64,000 bases of DNA from Acidobacteriota bacterium (GCA_003225315.1 QHZD01000034.1:1-64000); one strand, 5' to 3'; counted from the stretch's first letter, positions 16,903 to 25,922 are shown. Notes: generated from the sequence alone by a model not told the origin. Program-made: numbers and translations.

Positions 16903-17415
16903 CTACCAATCGGAATACCTCGTCCCGTCAAGAGCAGTGCCCGTCGATTTCGAGTACACGTCGAACACATTTTTGCCGCCCCAACTCGTCGAATCCGGAT
17001 CGTCCTGAACGGCACGCAAGCCCCATTCAGCACGGCCGGTCATGGGGTCTACAGGAATCTTTCTCAGAAAGCGAATCTTCCGATCGCTGCCCCCTGCGAG
17101 TTGCACTGGCTTCACCAGCGTTTCCAGATCCGGTGGGTAGCCTTCGCTCCCGATTTCCACGCGAATCTGGTTCCGGTCGGCCGCATCTTTGTAACGGTCG
17201 ATGGCATCTTTCATTTCCCGGAGGTCGCGTCGAAGCTCCGCTTCTTTCTGTCGAATGATGGTGTACTTCGCGATGGGCAATGCGGCCGAGGACAGAACCA
17301 TCAGAATAGCGCACGCGATAATCAACTCCAGCAGTGTCATCCCCGACTCGGAGCGAGATGGCTTCCGCCCGATTCCTCTGACAACTCGCCTGTGGTTTAA
17401 GGTGTCTCGCAACAT
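16903..17415 (-). CDS. Type II secretion pseudopilin (GspG-like), second copy
   Basis: Protein of 170 residues with the prepilin cleavage site SG/MTLLELII (Gly25, Glu at +5) and a single hydrophobic helix. After an amphipathic helix (RQKEAELRRDLREMKDAIDR) the C-terminal domain has RKIPVDPMTGRAEW and ends RYSDW, the same layout as the neighbouring pseudopilin, which points to a tandem duplication. It lies 19 bp after the secretin stop and 24 bp before the next start. It probably forms a pseudopilus subunit; whether major or minor cannot be told. Confidence 0.88.
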   Translation of the reverse strand: MLRDTLNHRRVVRGIGRKPSRSESGMTLLELIIACAILMVLSSAALPIAKYTIIRQKEAELRRDLREMKDAIDRYKDAADRNQIRVEIGSEGYPPDLETLVKPVQLAGGSDRKIRFLRKIPVDPMTGRAEWGLRAVQDDPDSTSWGGKNVFDVYSKSTGTALDGTRYSDW

Positions 17416-17433
17416 TATTCGTACAATCCGAAA

Positions 17434-19683
17434 CTATGGCTGGACTTGCACCGTCGCCTCGCTGGTAATCAGCGGGATCAGATTCTGCTGCGAATCTTTC
17501 GCGTTCACTTGCACAATCGACAGGTTCGATGAGCCGGGCGCCAGACCTTTGATCACGATCCCGAGCAGCGTCCCGCTTCCGCTCACTCCAGCGGTGTTCG
17601 GCCCGCGCGTCGCGGAAATAATCGACTGGCCCTTATCCTTGAAGGGCTGGTGCACGATGGCAATTTCCTGCGTCCCACCCGATAGGAATCCGCCGTGCCG
17701 CACCTCTTCCACGCTGATGACCGCAGGGTTGTACTGCAGAAGGAGCGGGATGGAGAAGAGGTCGTTCACGTTCTCAATAACGACTCCGATCGTGGCTGTT
17801 TGTCCCGCCTTCAACGACAAGCTTTGCGGTTCAAAGCGAAGCTTGGCCGCCACTCCCTGAGCCGCCGGCGCTGGGGCAGTCGGCGCGGGCGCAGGATTCG
17901 TCTGTGGTTGCTGCTGAGGCGTGACTGGTGGCGGCGCAGGTGCATGAATCTCAGCCTCCCGCTTCACTTGGACCAACGCGTCGGAGCCCGAATACATCGG
18001 CCGCAGATTCGCTTTTGTCCATTCGGGCATTCGCACGATTCGCGGCGTCAGCACGATCAGCACTTCATCCTCTTGGTGGTCTGTTTTATTGTGCGAAAAC
18101 AGGTAGCCAAGCAACGGAAGCTTCGCGAGGCCCGGCCAGCCTTCCAGTGTCTTGCTGTCGGTCCGCTGGATCAAGCCGCCGAGTATGCTGACTTCGCCTT
18201 CCTTCAAGCGAATGTCATCCTCGATGACGCGTTGGCTGATGATCGGCTGCGTAATACCACCAATCGACTGATCGCCCGTATGCGAAGAGACTTCCACTTT
18301 CAATTTCAAGCTGACTTCGCGATTGGGATGCACACGGGGCGTAAGGTCGATATTCACGCCGACATCCTGGTAAGTAAACTGCGTATTCACCAGGGGGTTG
18401 ATGCCGCCCGCCGTTCCTCCAGCGATTCCAATGCCGGACGAAAAACTGCCGGTCGCGATGGGGATGCGATCGCCAATTTTCAATTTAGCCGTCTGGCCGT
18501 CCACGGAGCGCACTTCCGGGTTTTGGATAATCTTCGTCGCCGTATCCGTCAGAACCGCATTCGCAGTAAGGCTCGGCAAGGTAACGTCGTATGCGCTCCC
18601 GTTCAAGTGCCTGAGCTGGGCCAATGTCGTAGCGGCGGTAGTCGTTGTTGTGCTCGAGCTGCTGCTCGTTGTGCTGTTCGGATTGATCGCGACACTGGCA
18701 GTTTGCCCGGGGAGAATGCCCAAGTCTCGCAAGCGATCGGTGCGCGCCTCCAGCACTTCCACCTGCACCACCACTTCCGGCTTGGCCTTGTCGATGTCGC
18801 GGATCATCTTTTCCGCAAGCATCAGCTTGTCGGGTGTGTCGCGCACAATAATGGCGTTCTGCGAGTTAAGCTGCTGGATGCGCTTCAGGTCGAGCAATTG
18901 ACGCAGCCCGGTCACAATCTCGGTTAAGTCCTGTGCCTGAATCGTGTTTGAAATATAGAACGTCCTCACCACTTGCTCTTCATAATCCCGGCGTTTTTGT
19001 GGCTGATCCGGAATTACGAATATGATGTTTTCTGTCACCGCTTTTACGAAGGCTTTGCTCTCCAGCGAAACGATTTCCAGCGCTTGCTCCAGCGTCACAT
19101 TGACCAAATCCACGGTTATGCGCCGCGCGGGGAAGTCCGGGTCGTAGACAACCGTCAAGCCTGCCAGTTTCCCGATCGTATCGAAAACAACTTTTGCGTC
19201 GCTGGAAGCTTTGTAATTGATAGGCGCTCGCGAGAGTGGCTTGATTTCCGGCGGCATCGATGCCAACGGCTGTTCGTTTGAATCGGTTGGTAGTTCCGCA
19301 GCCGCATCGGCCGCGCGGTTCTTTTCGGCGATCATTCCGACCGTTTTGCGAAGTTCCTGGTCTGCTATGGGACTCCCCGGATCGATAGCCAGCGCCCGCT
19401 GGAACTCACCCGCTGCGCCCGGCAAGTTGCCCTGATTCCGCAGCTCGACGCCGCGCTTGACGTGCAATTCGCTGGCTTCAAACCGTGCCCGGTTCAGCTT
19501 GATCTTGTAGCTGGCATTGTACGGGTCAGACTTGGCGGCTTTTTGGTAGAAGTTGAAAGCGGCGTCGTAGTCCTGAAGTGCCTCCGCCTTCTTACCTTGA
19601 GCGAAGTCGGGCCTGCCCTTCGGGCAACCCGCTGCCAGGAGTCCGAAACCAACACATAGTAATAGGCTTCCCCAGCGGCGCAT
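17434..19683 (-). CDS. Secretin (GspD/PilQ-like) lipoprotein with C-terminal cohesin-like domain
   Basis: Outer-membrane secretion channel of 749 residues. The lipobox is LAAGC (Cys20). Order of parts: TPR-like helices (about 25-110), an STN-like domain (about 155-240, INYKASSDAK), a secretin N/NolW-like domain (about 245-320), a Ser/Thr-rich loop near 335-350, the secretin barrel domain (about 380-560; VGVNIDLTPRVHPNREVSL, LIQRTDSKTLEGWPGLAKLP, VLIVLTPRIV), a Pro/Ala linker and a cohesin-like beta domain (about 610-749, KLRFEPQSLSLKAGQTATI). The fusion suggests that the channel can bind a partner outside the usual complex. A GGAG precedes the ATG. First gene of the pseudopilin operon. Confidence 0.9.
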   Translation of the reverse strand: MRRWGSLLLCVGFGLLAAGCPKGRPDFAQGKKAEALQDYDAAFNFYQKAAKSDPYNASYKIKLNRARFEASELHVKRGVELRNQGNLPGAAGEFQRALAIDPGSPIADQELRKTVGMIAEKNRAADAAAELPTDSNEQPLASMPPEIKPLSRAPINYKASSDAKVVFDTIGKLAGLTVVYDPDFPARRITVDLVNVTLEQALEIVSLESKAFVKAVTENIIFVIPDQPQKRRDYEEQVVRTFYISNTIQAQDLTEIVTGLRQLLDLKRIQQLNSQNAIIVRDTPDKLMLAEKMIRDIDKAKPEVVVQVEVLEARTDRLRDLGILPGQTASVAINPNSTTSSSSSTTTTTAATTLAQLRHLNGSAYDVTLPSLTANAVLTDTATKIIQNPEVRSVDGQTAKLKIGDRIPIATGSFSSGIGIAGGTAGGINPLVNTQFTYQDVGVNIDLTPRVHPNREVSLKLKVEVSSHTGDQSIGGITQPIISQRVIEDDIRLKEGEVSILGGLIQRTDSKTLEGWPGLAKLPLLGYLFSHNKTDHQEDEVLIVLTPRIVRMPEWTKANLRPMYSGSDALVQVKREAEIHAPAPPPVTPQQQPQTNPAPAPTAPAPAAQGVAAKLRFEPQSLSLKAGQTATIGVVIENVNDLFSIPLLLQYNPAVISVEEVRHGGFLSGGTQEIAIVHQPFKDKGQSIISATRGPNTAGVSGSGTLLGIVIKGLAPGSSNLSIVQVNAKDSQQNLIPLITSEATVQVQP

Positions 19684-19719
19684 GCTCTCTCCGAGGCCTC
19701 GACACGAAGCCCATGCAGC

Positions 19720-19749
19720 AGTCTAACATTCGATTTAGAGGCACGGCAA
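19720..19749 (-). promoter_or_regulatory. Possible promoter of the secretin operon
   Basis: Minus-strand TTGCCG and TAGACT with an 18-base spacer, about 30 bases upstream of the secretin ATG. Four of six positions match in each box. The same TAGACT -10 occurs before the TonB receptor. Confidence 0.35.
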
Positions 19750-19802
19750 GGATGCTTAGGTTGGCTGCCCTCATCAATAAACAAATGCCCGTTGTGTCGC
19801 AG

Positions 19803-19831
19803 GTGACAAGCTTTCACACTGCAGTTATGAT
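19803..19831 (+). promoter_or_regulatory. Promoter of smpB
   Basis: GTGACA and TATGAT with a spacer of exactly 17 bases (five of six matches in each). Transcription would start near 19838, almost on the GTG start codon of smpB at 19840. Confidence 0.5.
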
Positions 19832-19839
19832 GGCAGGTT

Positions 19840-20337
19840 GTGGCTAAACCCGCCAAAAAATCAGAGAAGTCCGCGAAGTCCGGCGAGCAGATCGTTGCTC
19901 AGAACCGCGCTGCCTCCTATAACTACCATATTCTTGAGAAACATGAGGCTGGTCTGGTTCTCCATGGTACCGAGGTCAAGGCTCTCCGCGAGGGGAAGGC
20001 CAACATCCGCGATGCGTACGTCGATTTCAAGCCCGGAGGCGCATGGCTTGTTAACGCACACATTGCGCAGTATTTACCTGGTGGCCCTTGGAACCACGAG
20101 CCATTGGGTTCCCGGAAGCTCCTCCTGCACAAGAGGGAAATCGACAAGCTTTCCGGTCGTACGGAATCGAAAGGTTTGACCGTCATTCCCACGAAGATTT
20201 ATTTTCGTAACGGCATCGCCAAGGTTGAAATCGCATTAGCACAAGGCAAGAAGTCGTGGGACCGCCGCCAGGATGAACGCACCAAGGAAGCCCGTAGGGA
20301 AGTCGAACAATCTATGTATCGCAATCGGAGGCGATAA
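19840..20337 (+). CDS. smpB: SsrA-binding protein SmpB
   Basis: Small basic protein of 165 residues that binds tmRNA and brings it to stalled ribosomes for trans-translation. Recognised by NRAASYNYHILEKHEAGLVL, GTEVKALREGKANIRDAYV, the PLGSRKLLLHKREI segment, and the basic tail WDRRQDERTKEARREVEQ. The family's usual length is about 150-165. The start is GTG; with the promoter at 19803-19831 the message may be leaderless. The gene for tmRNA is not in this window. pepA follows 7 bp after the stop. Confidence 0.96.
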   Translation: MAKPAKKSEKSAKSGEQIVAQNRAASYNYHILEKHEAGLVLHGTEVKALREGKANIRDAYVDFKPGGAWLVNAHIAQYLPGGPWNHEPLGSRKLLLHKREIDKLSGRTESKGLTVIPTKIYFRNGIAKVEIALAQGKKSWDRRQDERTKEARREVEQSMYRNRRR

Positions 20338-20344
20338 ACGCAAC

Positions 20345-21835
20345 ATGCAGATCACGCTCGCAACCCAGCTCTTCGCAGCGCTTGAAACCGAGGCCCTTGT
20401 TTCCTATGTGTTTGAAGAGACCGACCCCGTTCAGGGCCGTATTGCTGAGCTCGACCAGGCCACTGCAGGCTTGCTACGCAAACTTGCCAAGAGCGGCGAG
20501 CTGACCGGCAAGATGCTCGAGTTCACCCTGATTCACGCGCCTGCGAGTCTCAAGGCCGCACGGTTGCTCCTTGTTGGAGCAGGGAAACGCGAACAATGGA
20601 ATACTGCGGTGCTTCGCAAACTTGCTGGCGCCGCCCTCCGGTATCTGAAGGCTCGCTCTGTCAAGAACTTCGCTCTGCTCGTTCGAGAGGGCCATGCCAC
20701 GGGGGATTCCGCCCAGGCCATTGCCGAAGGCGCGCTCGCCGCCAATTTCGAAACTGACAAATACAAGACCGATAAGAAAAACGACAAGAAAGTTGACACC
20801 GTCCTGGTCGCCGGATTTTCCGATGCGGAACGCGCTGCCGGAGAAAAGAGTCTCTCTAGAGGCCGCATCATCGCCGATGCGCAAAACTTCGCTCGCGATC
20901 TTATAAACGAGCCTTCCAACAAACTCAGCCCTCGTATCCTGGCCGAAAAAGCCGAGGCCATGGCCAAAGAGGCCGGACTCGCTGTCCAAATCCTGGACGA
21001 GAAGAAAATCGCAGACCTGAAGATGGGCGCGCTCCTGAGCGTCGCCCAGGGAAGCGTCGAGCCGCCTCGCGTCATGGTCGTCACCTATACGCCGGCGAAT
21101 GCGAAACCCGGCGCGCCCACGATTGGACTGATCGGCAAAGCCGTTACCTTCGACACCGGCGGCATCTCCATCAAACCTGCCGACGGCATGGAAAAAATGA
21201 AGTACGACATGGCTGGTGGCGCCACCATGCTGGGCGTTATGCGCGCTATTGCCGCTCTGAAGCCCAGCGTGAAAGTGATCTGCGTCGTTCCTTCCACGGA
21301 AAACATGCCCGGCGGCAAGGCTCAGAAGCCCGGCGACATCCAGACCGCCATGTCTGGCAAAACTATTGAAGTTCTCAACACGGACGCGGAGGGCCGCCTC
21401 ATCCTTGCCGACGGCATCCACTACGCCAAGCAGCTCGGCGCTACGCATCTGATAGACGCGGCCACGCTCACCGGCGCCATCGTCGTAGCCCTTGCCAACG
21501 TCAACGTCGGCGTCTTCGGTTCCGACCAGGCTTTTACGGACAAGTTCCTCGCCAGCTCAAAAGCCGCCGGCGAAAAAATGTGGCAGATGCCCATTGACGA
21601 TGACTATCGCGATTTCATCAAGGGGACCGTCGCCGATATCCAGAACATCAGCAGCGGCAAAGGCGGCGGTGCCATCACTGGAGCTATGTTCATCAAGGAA
21701 TTTACCGGCGACATGCCCTGGATCCACCTGGACATCGCCGGCACCGCGTGGAATGACGACGCCAAGCCATGGCTCGCCAAAGGCCCCACTGGCGTGGCGC
21801 TACGCACTCTCGTTCACCTCGTCTTGTCCTATTGA
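20345..21835 (+). CDS. pepA: Leucyl aminopeptidase (M17 family)
   Basis: Cytosolic dinuclear-metal aminopeptidase of 496 residues that removes N-terminal residues from peptides. The N-terminal domain (1-165) is followed by the catalytic domain with metal and catalytic motifs GLIGKAVTFDTGGISIKP, KYDMAGGA and the signature NTDAEGRL. The start ATG 20345 uses the GGAGG at the end of smpB; an earlier in-frame start would overlap smpB. Co-transcription with smpB is likely. Confidence 0.96.
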   Translation: MQITLATQLFAALETEALVSYVFEETDPVQGRIAELDQATAGLLRKLAKSGELTGKMLEFTLIHAPASLKAARLLLVGAGKREQWNTAVLRKLAGAALRYLKARSVKNFALLVREGHATGDSAQAIAEGALAANFETDKYKTDKKNDKKVDTVLVAGFSDAERAAGEKSLSRGRIIADAQNFARDLINEPSNKLSPRILAEKAEAMAKEAGLAVQILDEKKIADLKMGALLSVAQGSVEPPRVMVVTYTPANAKPGAPTIGLIGKAVTFDTGGISIKPADGMEKMKYDMAGGATMLGVMRAIAALKPSVKVICVVPSTENMPGGKAQKPGDIQTAMSGKTIEVLNTDAEGRLILADGIHYAKQLGATHLIDAATLTGAIVVALANVNVGVFGSDQAFTDKFLASSKAAGEKMWQMPIDDDYRDFIKGTVADIQNISSGKGGGAITGAMFIKEFTGDMPWIHLDIAGTAWNDDAKPWLAKGPTGVALRTLVHLVLSY

Positions 21836-21870
21836 TTTGATGGATGCGCTTGCGGGCAAATCCGCGCAAC

Positions 21871-22938
21871 TCAGGATTGGAAAATCAGCGCGCGGCGGCG
21901 TTTCATACGAATCACATAAAAGGAAATCAGAAAAGCCATCGTGCTGTAAGGCGCTGCACCGAAACTCCATCCGGCGATGAGGTGTGCCGGAAGGTAACAA
22001 ATGAGCATGATCCATTGGAACGACGCTCGGTCAGAAATTATGCCAATGATGAATCCCGCCAGCGCGTAGCAAACAGCAATTGCAAGCCATGCGATCGGAA
22101 GCAAGGAAAGTCCCGTGCCTTGGAATCGCTCGGTGGCCAGGGGCGCAAGTTTCAGAATCCCGAAGAGTGGCAGAAAGCTGCCCACTAAAGCGGCGAGTAG
22201 CAACTCCTTCAGGGAAAGCCGCTTCGCAAATGGGTTGAAGTAATTCCAGATGCCCCGAGAGCGCGTTTTATCCGTGACTTCGTACGCCTCGCCGTCAGCA
22301 AGCAACCGCAAGGTTCCGCGCTCCAGTTGATATTCGCAGAAGCGATTGTGCTCACTCTGGTGCTCTTCCAGGATGGCTTCCCGTCCGGAGGGCGGAGAAA
22401 GCGCGGGACCAAGTTCCGCGGCGCGGGCTTCATGGCACCGCTTCAGTTCTGCCAAATTCGTCGTGTGGCGGCACTCTTGAACGATGCTTTCGGGAGGGCG
22501 GTCCATTAGTGATTTCCTGGACATGTTTCGCGTGGTAAGCCGCTTTCCATTTGTAAACCGTGTTCTGAATGCCACACTTGAACTCGTTGTTGTCGATTCG
22601 ACGTAGCCAACCTTTACTTTCAACTCCACGATCATCAGCGTGCACGAAGCCGAATCAGTCAGATTGGTATAATGCCGGATCAAGTTCTGTCCATAATTCC
22701 GGTGGTTCGTCACACAATACGTAAAATCTGGAAAGTAGTTCAGGTTGGCAAGTTGTTCGTCAAACGGTTGGATATAGTCTTTTTGCGATTTCGTCAGGGC
22801 GTCTTCACGAATCTCCTGCAGATCGTCGTGCACAGCTATGGCGCGCTTGGATTCACGCAACCGTTTTTTGCCGCCGAGTACGATTTTTGCCGTTGTCAAC
22901 GCAAAGATCAGAATGTCGGCGTCCCAGGGAATGGACAT
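21871..22938 (-). CDS. Unknown protein with C-terminal membrane segments
   Basis: I do not recognise this 355-residue protein. Residues 1-230 are soluble and hydrophilic, with a Ser/Thr-rich stretch (ESTTTSSSVAFRTRF), several Cys and His residues (about 155-210), and no catalytic motif I can name. The last 120 residues hold four hydrophobic helices (LLLAALVGSFLPLFGIL, LLPIAWLAIAVCYALAG, FQWIMLICYLPAHLIAGW, MAFLISFYVI) and end in a basic tail. It is convergent with pepA, 35 bp away, and has no obvious operon partner. Its AT-richer wording compared with neighbours suggests a later arrival, though I did not measure this. Confidence 0.7.
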   Translation of the reverse strand: MSIPWDADILIFALTTAKIVLGGKKRLRESKRAIAVHDDLQEIREDALTKSQKDYIQPFDEQLANLNYFPDFTYCVTNHRNYGQNLIRHYTNLTDSASCTLMIVELKVKVGYVESTTTSSSVAFRTRFTNGKRLTTRNMSRKSLMDRPPESIVQECRHTTNLAELKRCHEARAAELGPALSPPSGREAILEEHQSEHNRFCEYQLERGTLRLLADGEAYEVTDKTRSRGIWNYFNPFAKRLSLKELLLAALVGSFLPLFGILKLAPLATERFQGTGLSLLPIAWLAIAVCYALAGFIIGIISDRASFQWIMLICYLPAHLIAGWSFGAAPYSTMAFLISFYVIRMKRRRALIFQS

Positions 22939-23072
22939 GGGCAGCCTCTACCTTTAGCTTCGAGTCTACGCGCATGGGCACGGCTTCAGTGGCTTATTTC
23001 GCCGCGGCAGGACGCCATCTGTTCACTGTCTCTTCGTTCAGGTCAGGATGGACACATCAGGAGAGACGCAGC

Positions 23073-23879
23073 TCACTTGGCGCCACTTCGCGATACCAGC
23101 GCTAACCATTCGGACGCCGAAACGGGCGCGCGCTGAACTCGCGATCGCGCCAGTTTGTATGCCATTTTTGTGATTCCTTGAACGCGCCTTCCGTTAGCCA
23201 CAAACGGGAGCATACGCCGCGCGCGCCGCTCGATTCTTATCCGCAATTCTCGAAAATCCTTGCCATCCTCCGGCCGCAACTGCCCCCATGCGGTTGACTG
23301 CACCACGCCCGCCGCGCCGAACCGGTCGGACCTCAGGATTTCTTCCACAAATACCCGGATCGGCCCCTCGAAGGCGTTCAACGCATCGTGCAGCGCCACC
23401 ACGCCCTGTTTCGCCAAGTGGGGCGTAAACAAATCGAAGTCTTCTTTTGCTCCGCGAAATGTATGATCTCCGTCGATCCACAGCAAACGAATCGGCCGGT
23501 TCCATCCTTTGGCAATTTCCCGTGAATACGCCCGGTGAATTTCAACGTGCTCCGTTAGTCCCGCTGCTTTCACCGACGCAAGAAATTCCTCAAACGTCGA
23601 CGAGCCTGCGGCAATCCCGGGGTCGGTCGTGGATGGTGACGTGTGCGGATCGATCGCCACCACAGGTCCTAGCCCATAGTGCGCGGCGACGGACGCCAGC
23701 ATCACTGTGGATTTGCCCTTGAAGCTGCCGATTTCAACGATTGTTCCGCGCGCCGGCACGCACGCCGCCAGCATGCCCAGGAATCTCGCTTCGTTTTCGC
23801 CGAGAAAACCGTCCGTCCGCAGAGTAAGTTGCCAGGCTTTCTCGATAACTGCGTCAAGATCCGCTGAAAGCGGGGCCAT
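23073..23879 (-). CDS. Class I SAM-dependent methyltransferase (Methyltransf_24-like)
   Basis: About 268 residues with a Rossmann-like fold: motif I GTIVEIGSFKGKSTVMLA, then VVAIDPHTS, LLWIDGDHTFRGAKEDFDLF and GVVALHDALN. The D-x-H-x-x-x and HDA segments are typical of the cephalosporin-hydroxylase/Methyltransf_24 group acting on sugars or small molecules. The substrate is unknown. ATG 23879 is chosen because GGAGAAGG lies upstream; an earlier GTG at 23897 is weaker. It follows argS by 24 bp on the same strand. Confidence 0.8.
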   Translation of the reverse strand: MAPLSADLDAVIEKAWQLTLRTDGFLGENEARFLGMLAACVPARGTIVEIGSFKGKSTVMLASVAAHYGLGPVVAIDPHTSPSTTDPGIAAGSSTFEEFLASVKAAGLTEHVEIHRAYSREIAKGWNRPIRLLWIDGDHTFRGAKEDFDLFTPHLAKQGVVALHDALNAFEGPIRVFVEEILRSDRFGAAGVVQSTAWGQLRPEDGKDFRELRIRIERRARRMLPFVANGRRVQGITKMAYKLARSRVQRAPVSASEWLALVSRSGAK

Positions 23880-23903
23880 GGAATTTACCTTCTCCACCCT
23901 GCA

Positions 23904-25922
23904 TCACATTTTTTCTGGTGCTTCGATCCCCAGCAGCGAGAGCGCCTTAACCAACTGCGCCTCCACCAATTCCGTCAGCCGCAGCAGGAACACCCGTTTC
24001 TGCTCATCCGTTTCCGACAAGATGTGGTGCTTGTGATAAAAATTATTAAATGCCTGCGCCAGTTGGAATGCATACTTAGCCATGAACGCCGGCTCTTGCG
24101 TCGCAATCGCCGCGTCCATCGCGTAATCCAGTGAACCGGCCGTAACCAACAGCTCCCACAACGAATTTCCCTCCGCCCCAGCAAGCAGTTGGTTCGCCGA
24201 TTCCTTCGTTACTTCCATATTCGTCGCGCCTGCCTCTTTGCCCTTCCGACGAATCCCTCGTATCCGCACCACCGCATACTGGCAGTAAGGTCCCGTCTCC
24301 CCTTCAAAACTCAGCGCGTCCTTGAAGTCGAATGCGATAACCGCATTGCGCGTGAATTTCAGCAGAAAAAATCGCAGCGCCCCCACGGCAATCGCATGCG
24401 CCGTCGATTTTTGTTCCTCCGCTCCCATCTCCGCATGCCGCTGCTGCACTTCCGCCAGCGTCGCCGTCTCCAATTTATCCAGCAGGTCGTCCGCTTTCAC
24501 GCCAAACCCCTTGCGGCCGCTCACTTCCACGTACGGCTTCTTCGCCTCTTCTGGCGTAAGCTCATAACCCATTTCCGCCGCGCATCGCGGCGTCAGCGCC
24601 ACAATCTGATACGACAGGTGAATCGAGTGCTCCGCTTCCTTCTCATGCCCCAGCGCCCGCAGCCCCGCTGCCACCACCTTCTGCAAATATGCCTGCCGCG
24701 CGTCAATCACGTTGTAAACGCTTGACGCTGGCTCCCCAAAGTGCGGCGCCGCCGGATCATTCGCCGCGCTCGTCGTGGCCCAGACCGTTTGCCTTTCCGG
24801 CGCGTTTGGCCACTTCCGATAATGAAAGTCCTTCCCCAACAACCCGAATTTCCAGAGCTGGTAAGCAATATCCTTTCCGACGTACGTCACCGTCCCATTC
24901 GATCGCACAATAATCTTGTCCTGCGTATTCTTGTCCTCATCTTCGGAAGTCTTTTCCTTTCCCTCTTTTACTTCCTGAACATCTTTTACCTCCTCTTCCC
25001 AAGGCATGATCCAGCATCCTGCCATCTTCCCGCTCGTCGCCAGTTGAATCGCGCCCGACTTTTTCAACATTTCAAACGCCGCATCCCAAAAGCGCAGATG
25101 CAGAATTTCGCTCTCCCGCGCCAGGAGTTCGTAACCAATCCCCAGCCGCGCCATCGTGCGCAGGTGGCATCCGACGATCGCGTCCGCCACCACCTGTGCC
25201 ACTTCGGCATCCTCGCCTTTGCCTTCTTCAATCGCCCTCAGGGTTTCCCCGCGCAACTTCTCCGCGCGCGCCTTGTCCTCGGCAAAGAAGCTCGTCGCCT
25301 TCGCATACAAGTCCCAGCAGTAATAATCGAACTTCGGCTCCTGCGCCATCATCTTCACGCCGATGGGTCTCCGCTGTTCCATGTGCAGAAATCCGATTAC
25401 CACGTCCGCCACCTGCACGCCCGTATTGTCAATGTAATTCTGAATCTGCACCCGGTTCCCCGCGTGCCGCAGGATCCGCACCATCGTGTCGCCGAGCACT
25501 GCGTTCCGCACGTGCCCGATGTGCGCCGCTTTGTTGGGATTGATGCTCGTATGCTCCACAATGATTTTGTGGGACAGGCATTCCTGCCTGTCGTCCTTCC
25601 GATCTGCTGCGCCGCCGCTCGATTCTTTCTGAACCTCGACCAAAAAGTTTCCCCGGTCGAAATACGCATTCAAATATCCGCCGCCCGCCACCTCGACTTT
25701 CGCAATCCCATCAATCTTCCCCAATCCATTCGCAATCTCCTGCGCAATGTGCCGCGGCGCCTTTTTCAACCGCTTCGCTAACTCAAAACATACTGGCGAA
25801 GCCGCCTCCCCCATCTCAATCTTCGGCGGACGCTCCAGGGCAATCGCCGGCTCCACGCCAAACTTCTCACGGATGTACCCCGCCAGTGCCTCGCGCAACC
25901 GGTTCGTCAGTTTCTGATACAC
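23904..25922 (-). CDS. argS: Arginyl-tRNA synthetase
   Basis: Class I synthetase of 672 residues that charges tRNA-Arg. Seen: the N-terminal Arg_tRNA_synt_N domain (LREALAGYIREKFGVEP), the active-site VEHTSINPNKAAHIGHVRNA with the HIGH box, a catalytic-core EVSGRKGFGVKADDLLD segment in place of KMSKS, and the C-terminal anticodon-binding domain ending LLGIEAPEKM. It is longer than usual. One reason is a short insertion before the HIGH region encoded by a palindrome at 25573-25592, another is a very acidic/basic stretch (KEGKEKTSEDEDKNTQDK, about 310-335). The start is GTG preceded by GAGGA. Confidence 0.95.
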   Translation of the reverse strand: MYQKLTNRLREALAGYIREKFGVEPAIALERPPKIEMGEAASPVCFELAKRLKKAPRHIAQEIANGLGKIDGIAKVEVAGGGYLNAYFDRGNFLVEVQKESSGGAADRKDDRQECLSHKIIVEHTSINPNKAAHIGHVRNAVLGDTMVRILRHAGNRVQIQNYIDNTGVQVADVVIGFLHMEQRRPIGVKMMAQEPKFDYYCWDLYAKATSFFAEDKARAEKLRGETLRAIEEGKGEDAEVAQVVADAIVGCHLRTMARLGIGYELLARESEILHLRFWDAAFEMLKKSGAIQLATSGKMAGCWIMPWEEEVKDVQEVKEGKEKTSEDEDKNTQDKIIVRSNGTVTYVGKDIAYQLWKFGLLGKDFHYRKWPNAPERQTVWATTSAANDPAAPHFGEPASSVYNVIDARQAYLQKVVAAGLRALGHEKEAEHSIHLSYQIVALTPRCAAEMGYELTPEEAKKPYVEVSGRKGFGVKADDLLDKLETATLAEVQQRHAEMGAEEQKSTAHAIAVGALRFFLLKFTRNAVIAFDFKDALSFEGETGPYCQYAVVRIRGIRRKGKEAGATNMEVTKESANQLLAGAEGNSLWELLVTAGSLDYAMDAAIATQEPAFMAKYAFQLAQAFNNFYHKHHILSETDEQKRVFLLRLTELVEAQLVKALSLLGIEAPEKM
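25573..25592. repeat. Palindromic short repeat inside argS
   Basis: GACAGGCATTCCTGCCTGTC has 7-bp arms and lies in frame within argS, encoding part of the segment DRQECLSH that seems extra to the family. Short palindromes of this type are usually intergenic REP-like elements. No second copy was seen in this window. Confidence 0.55.

Noticed and set aside
17695-18927. 410-codon open frame on the plus strand opposite the secretin gene
   Set aside because: It lies antisense to conserved secretin motifs; its protein is Arg- and His-rich and shows no domain. It is a by-product of high GC.
20474-21448. 324-codon minus-strand frame opposite pepA
   Set aside because: Antisense to the aminopeptidase signature region; no family features.
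24741-25781. 346-codon plus-strand frame opposite argS
   Set aside because: Antisense to the synthetase core, basic low-complexity protein.
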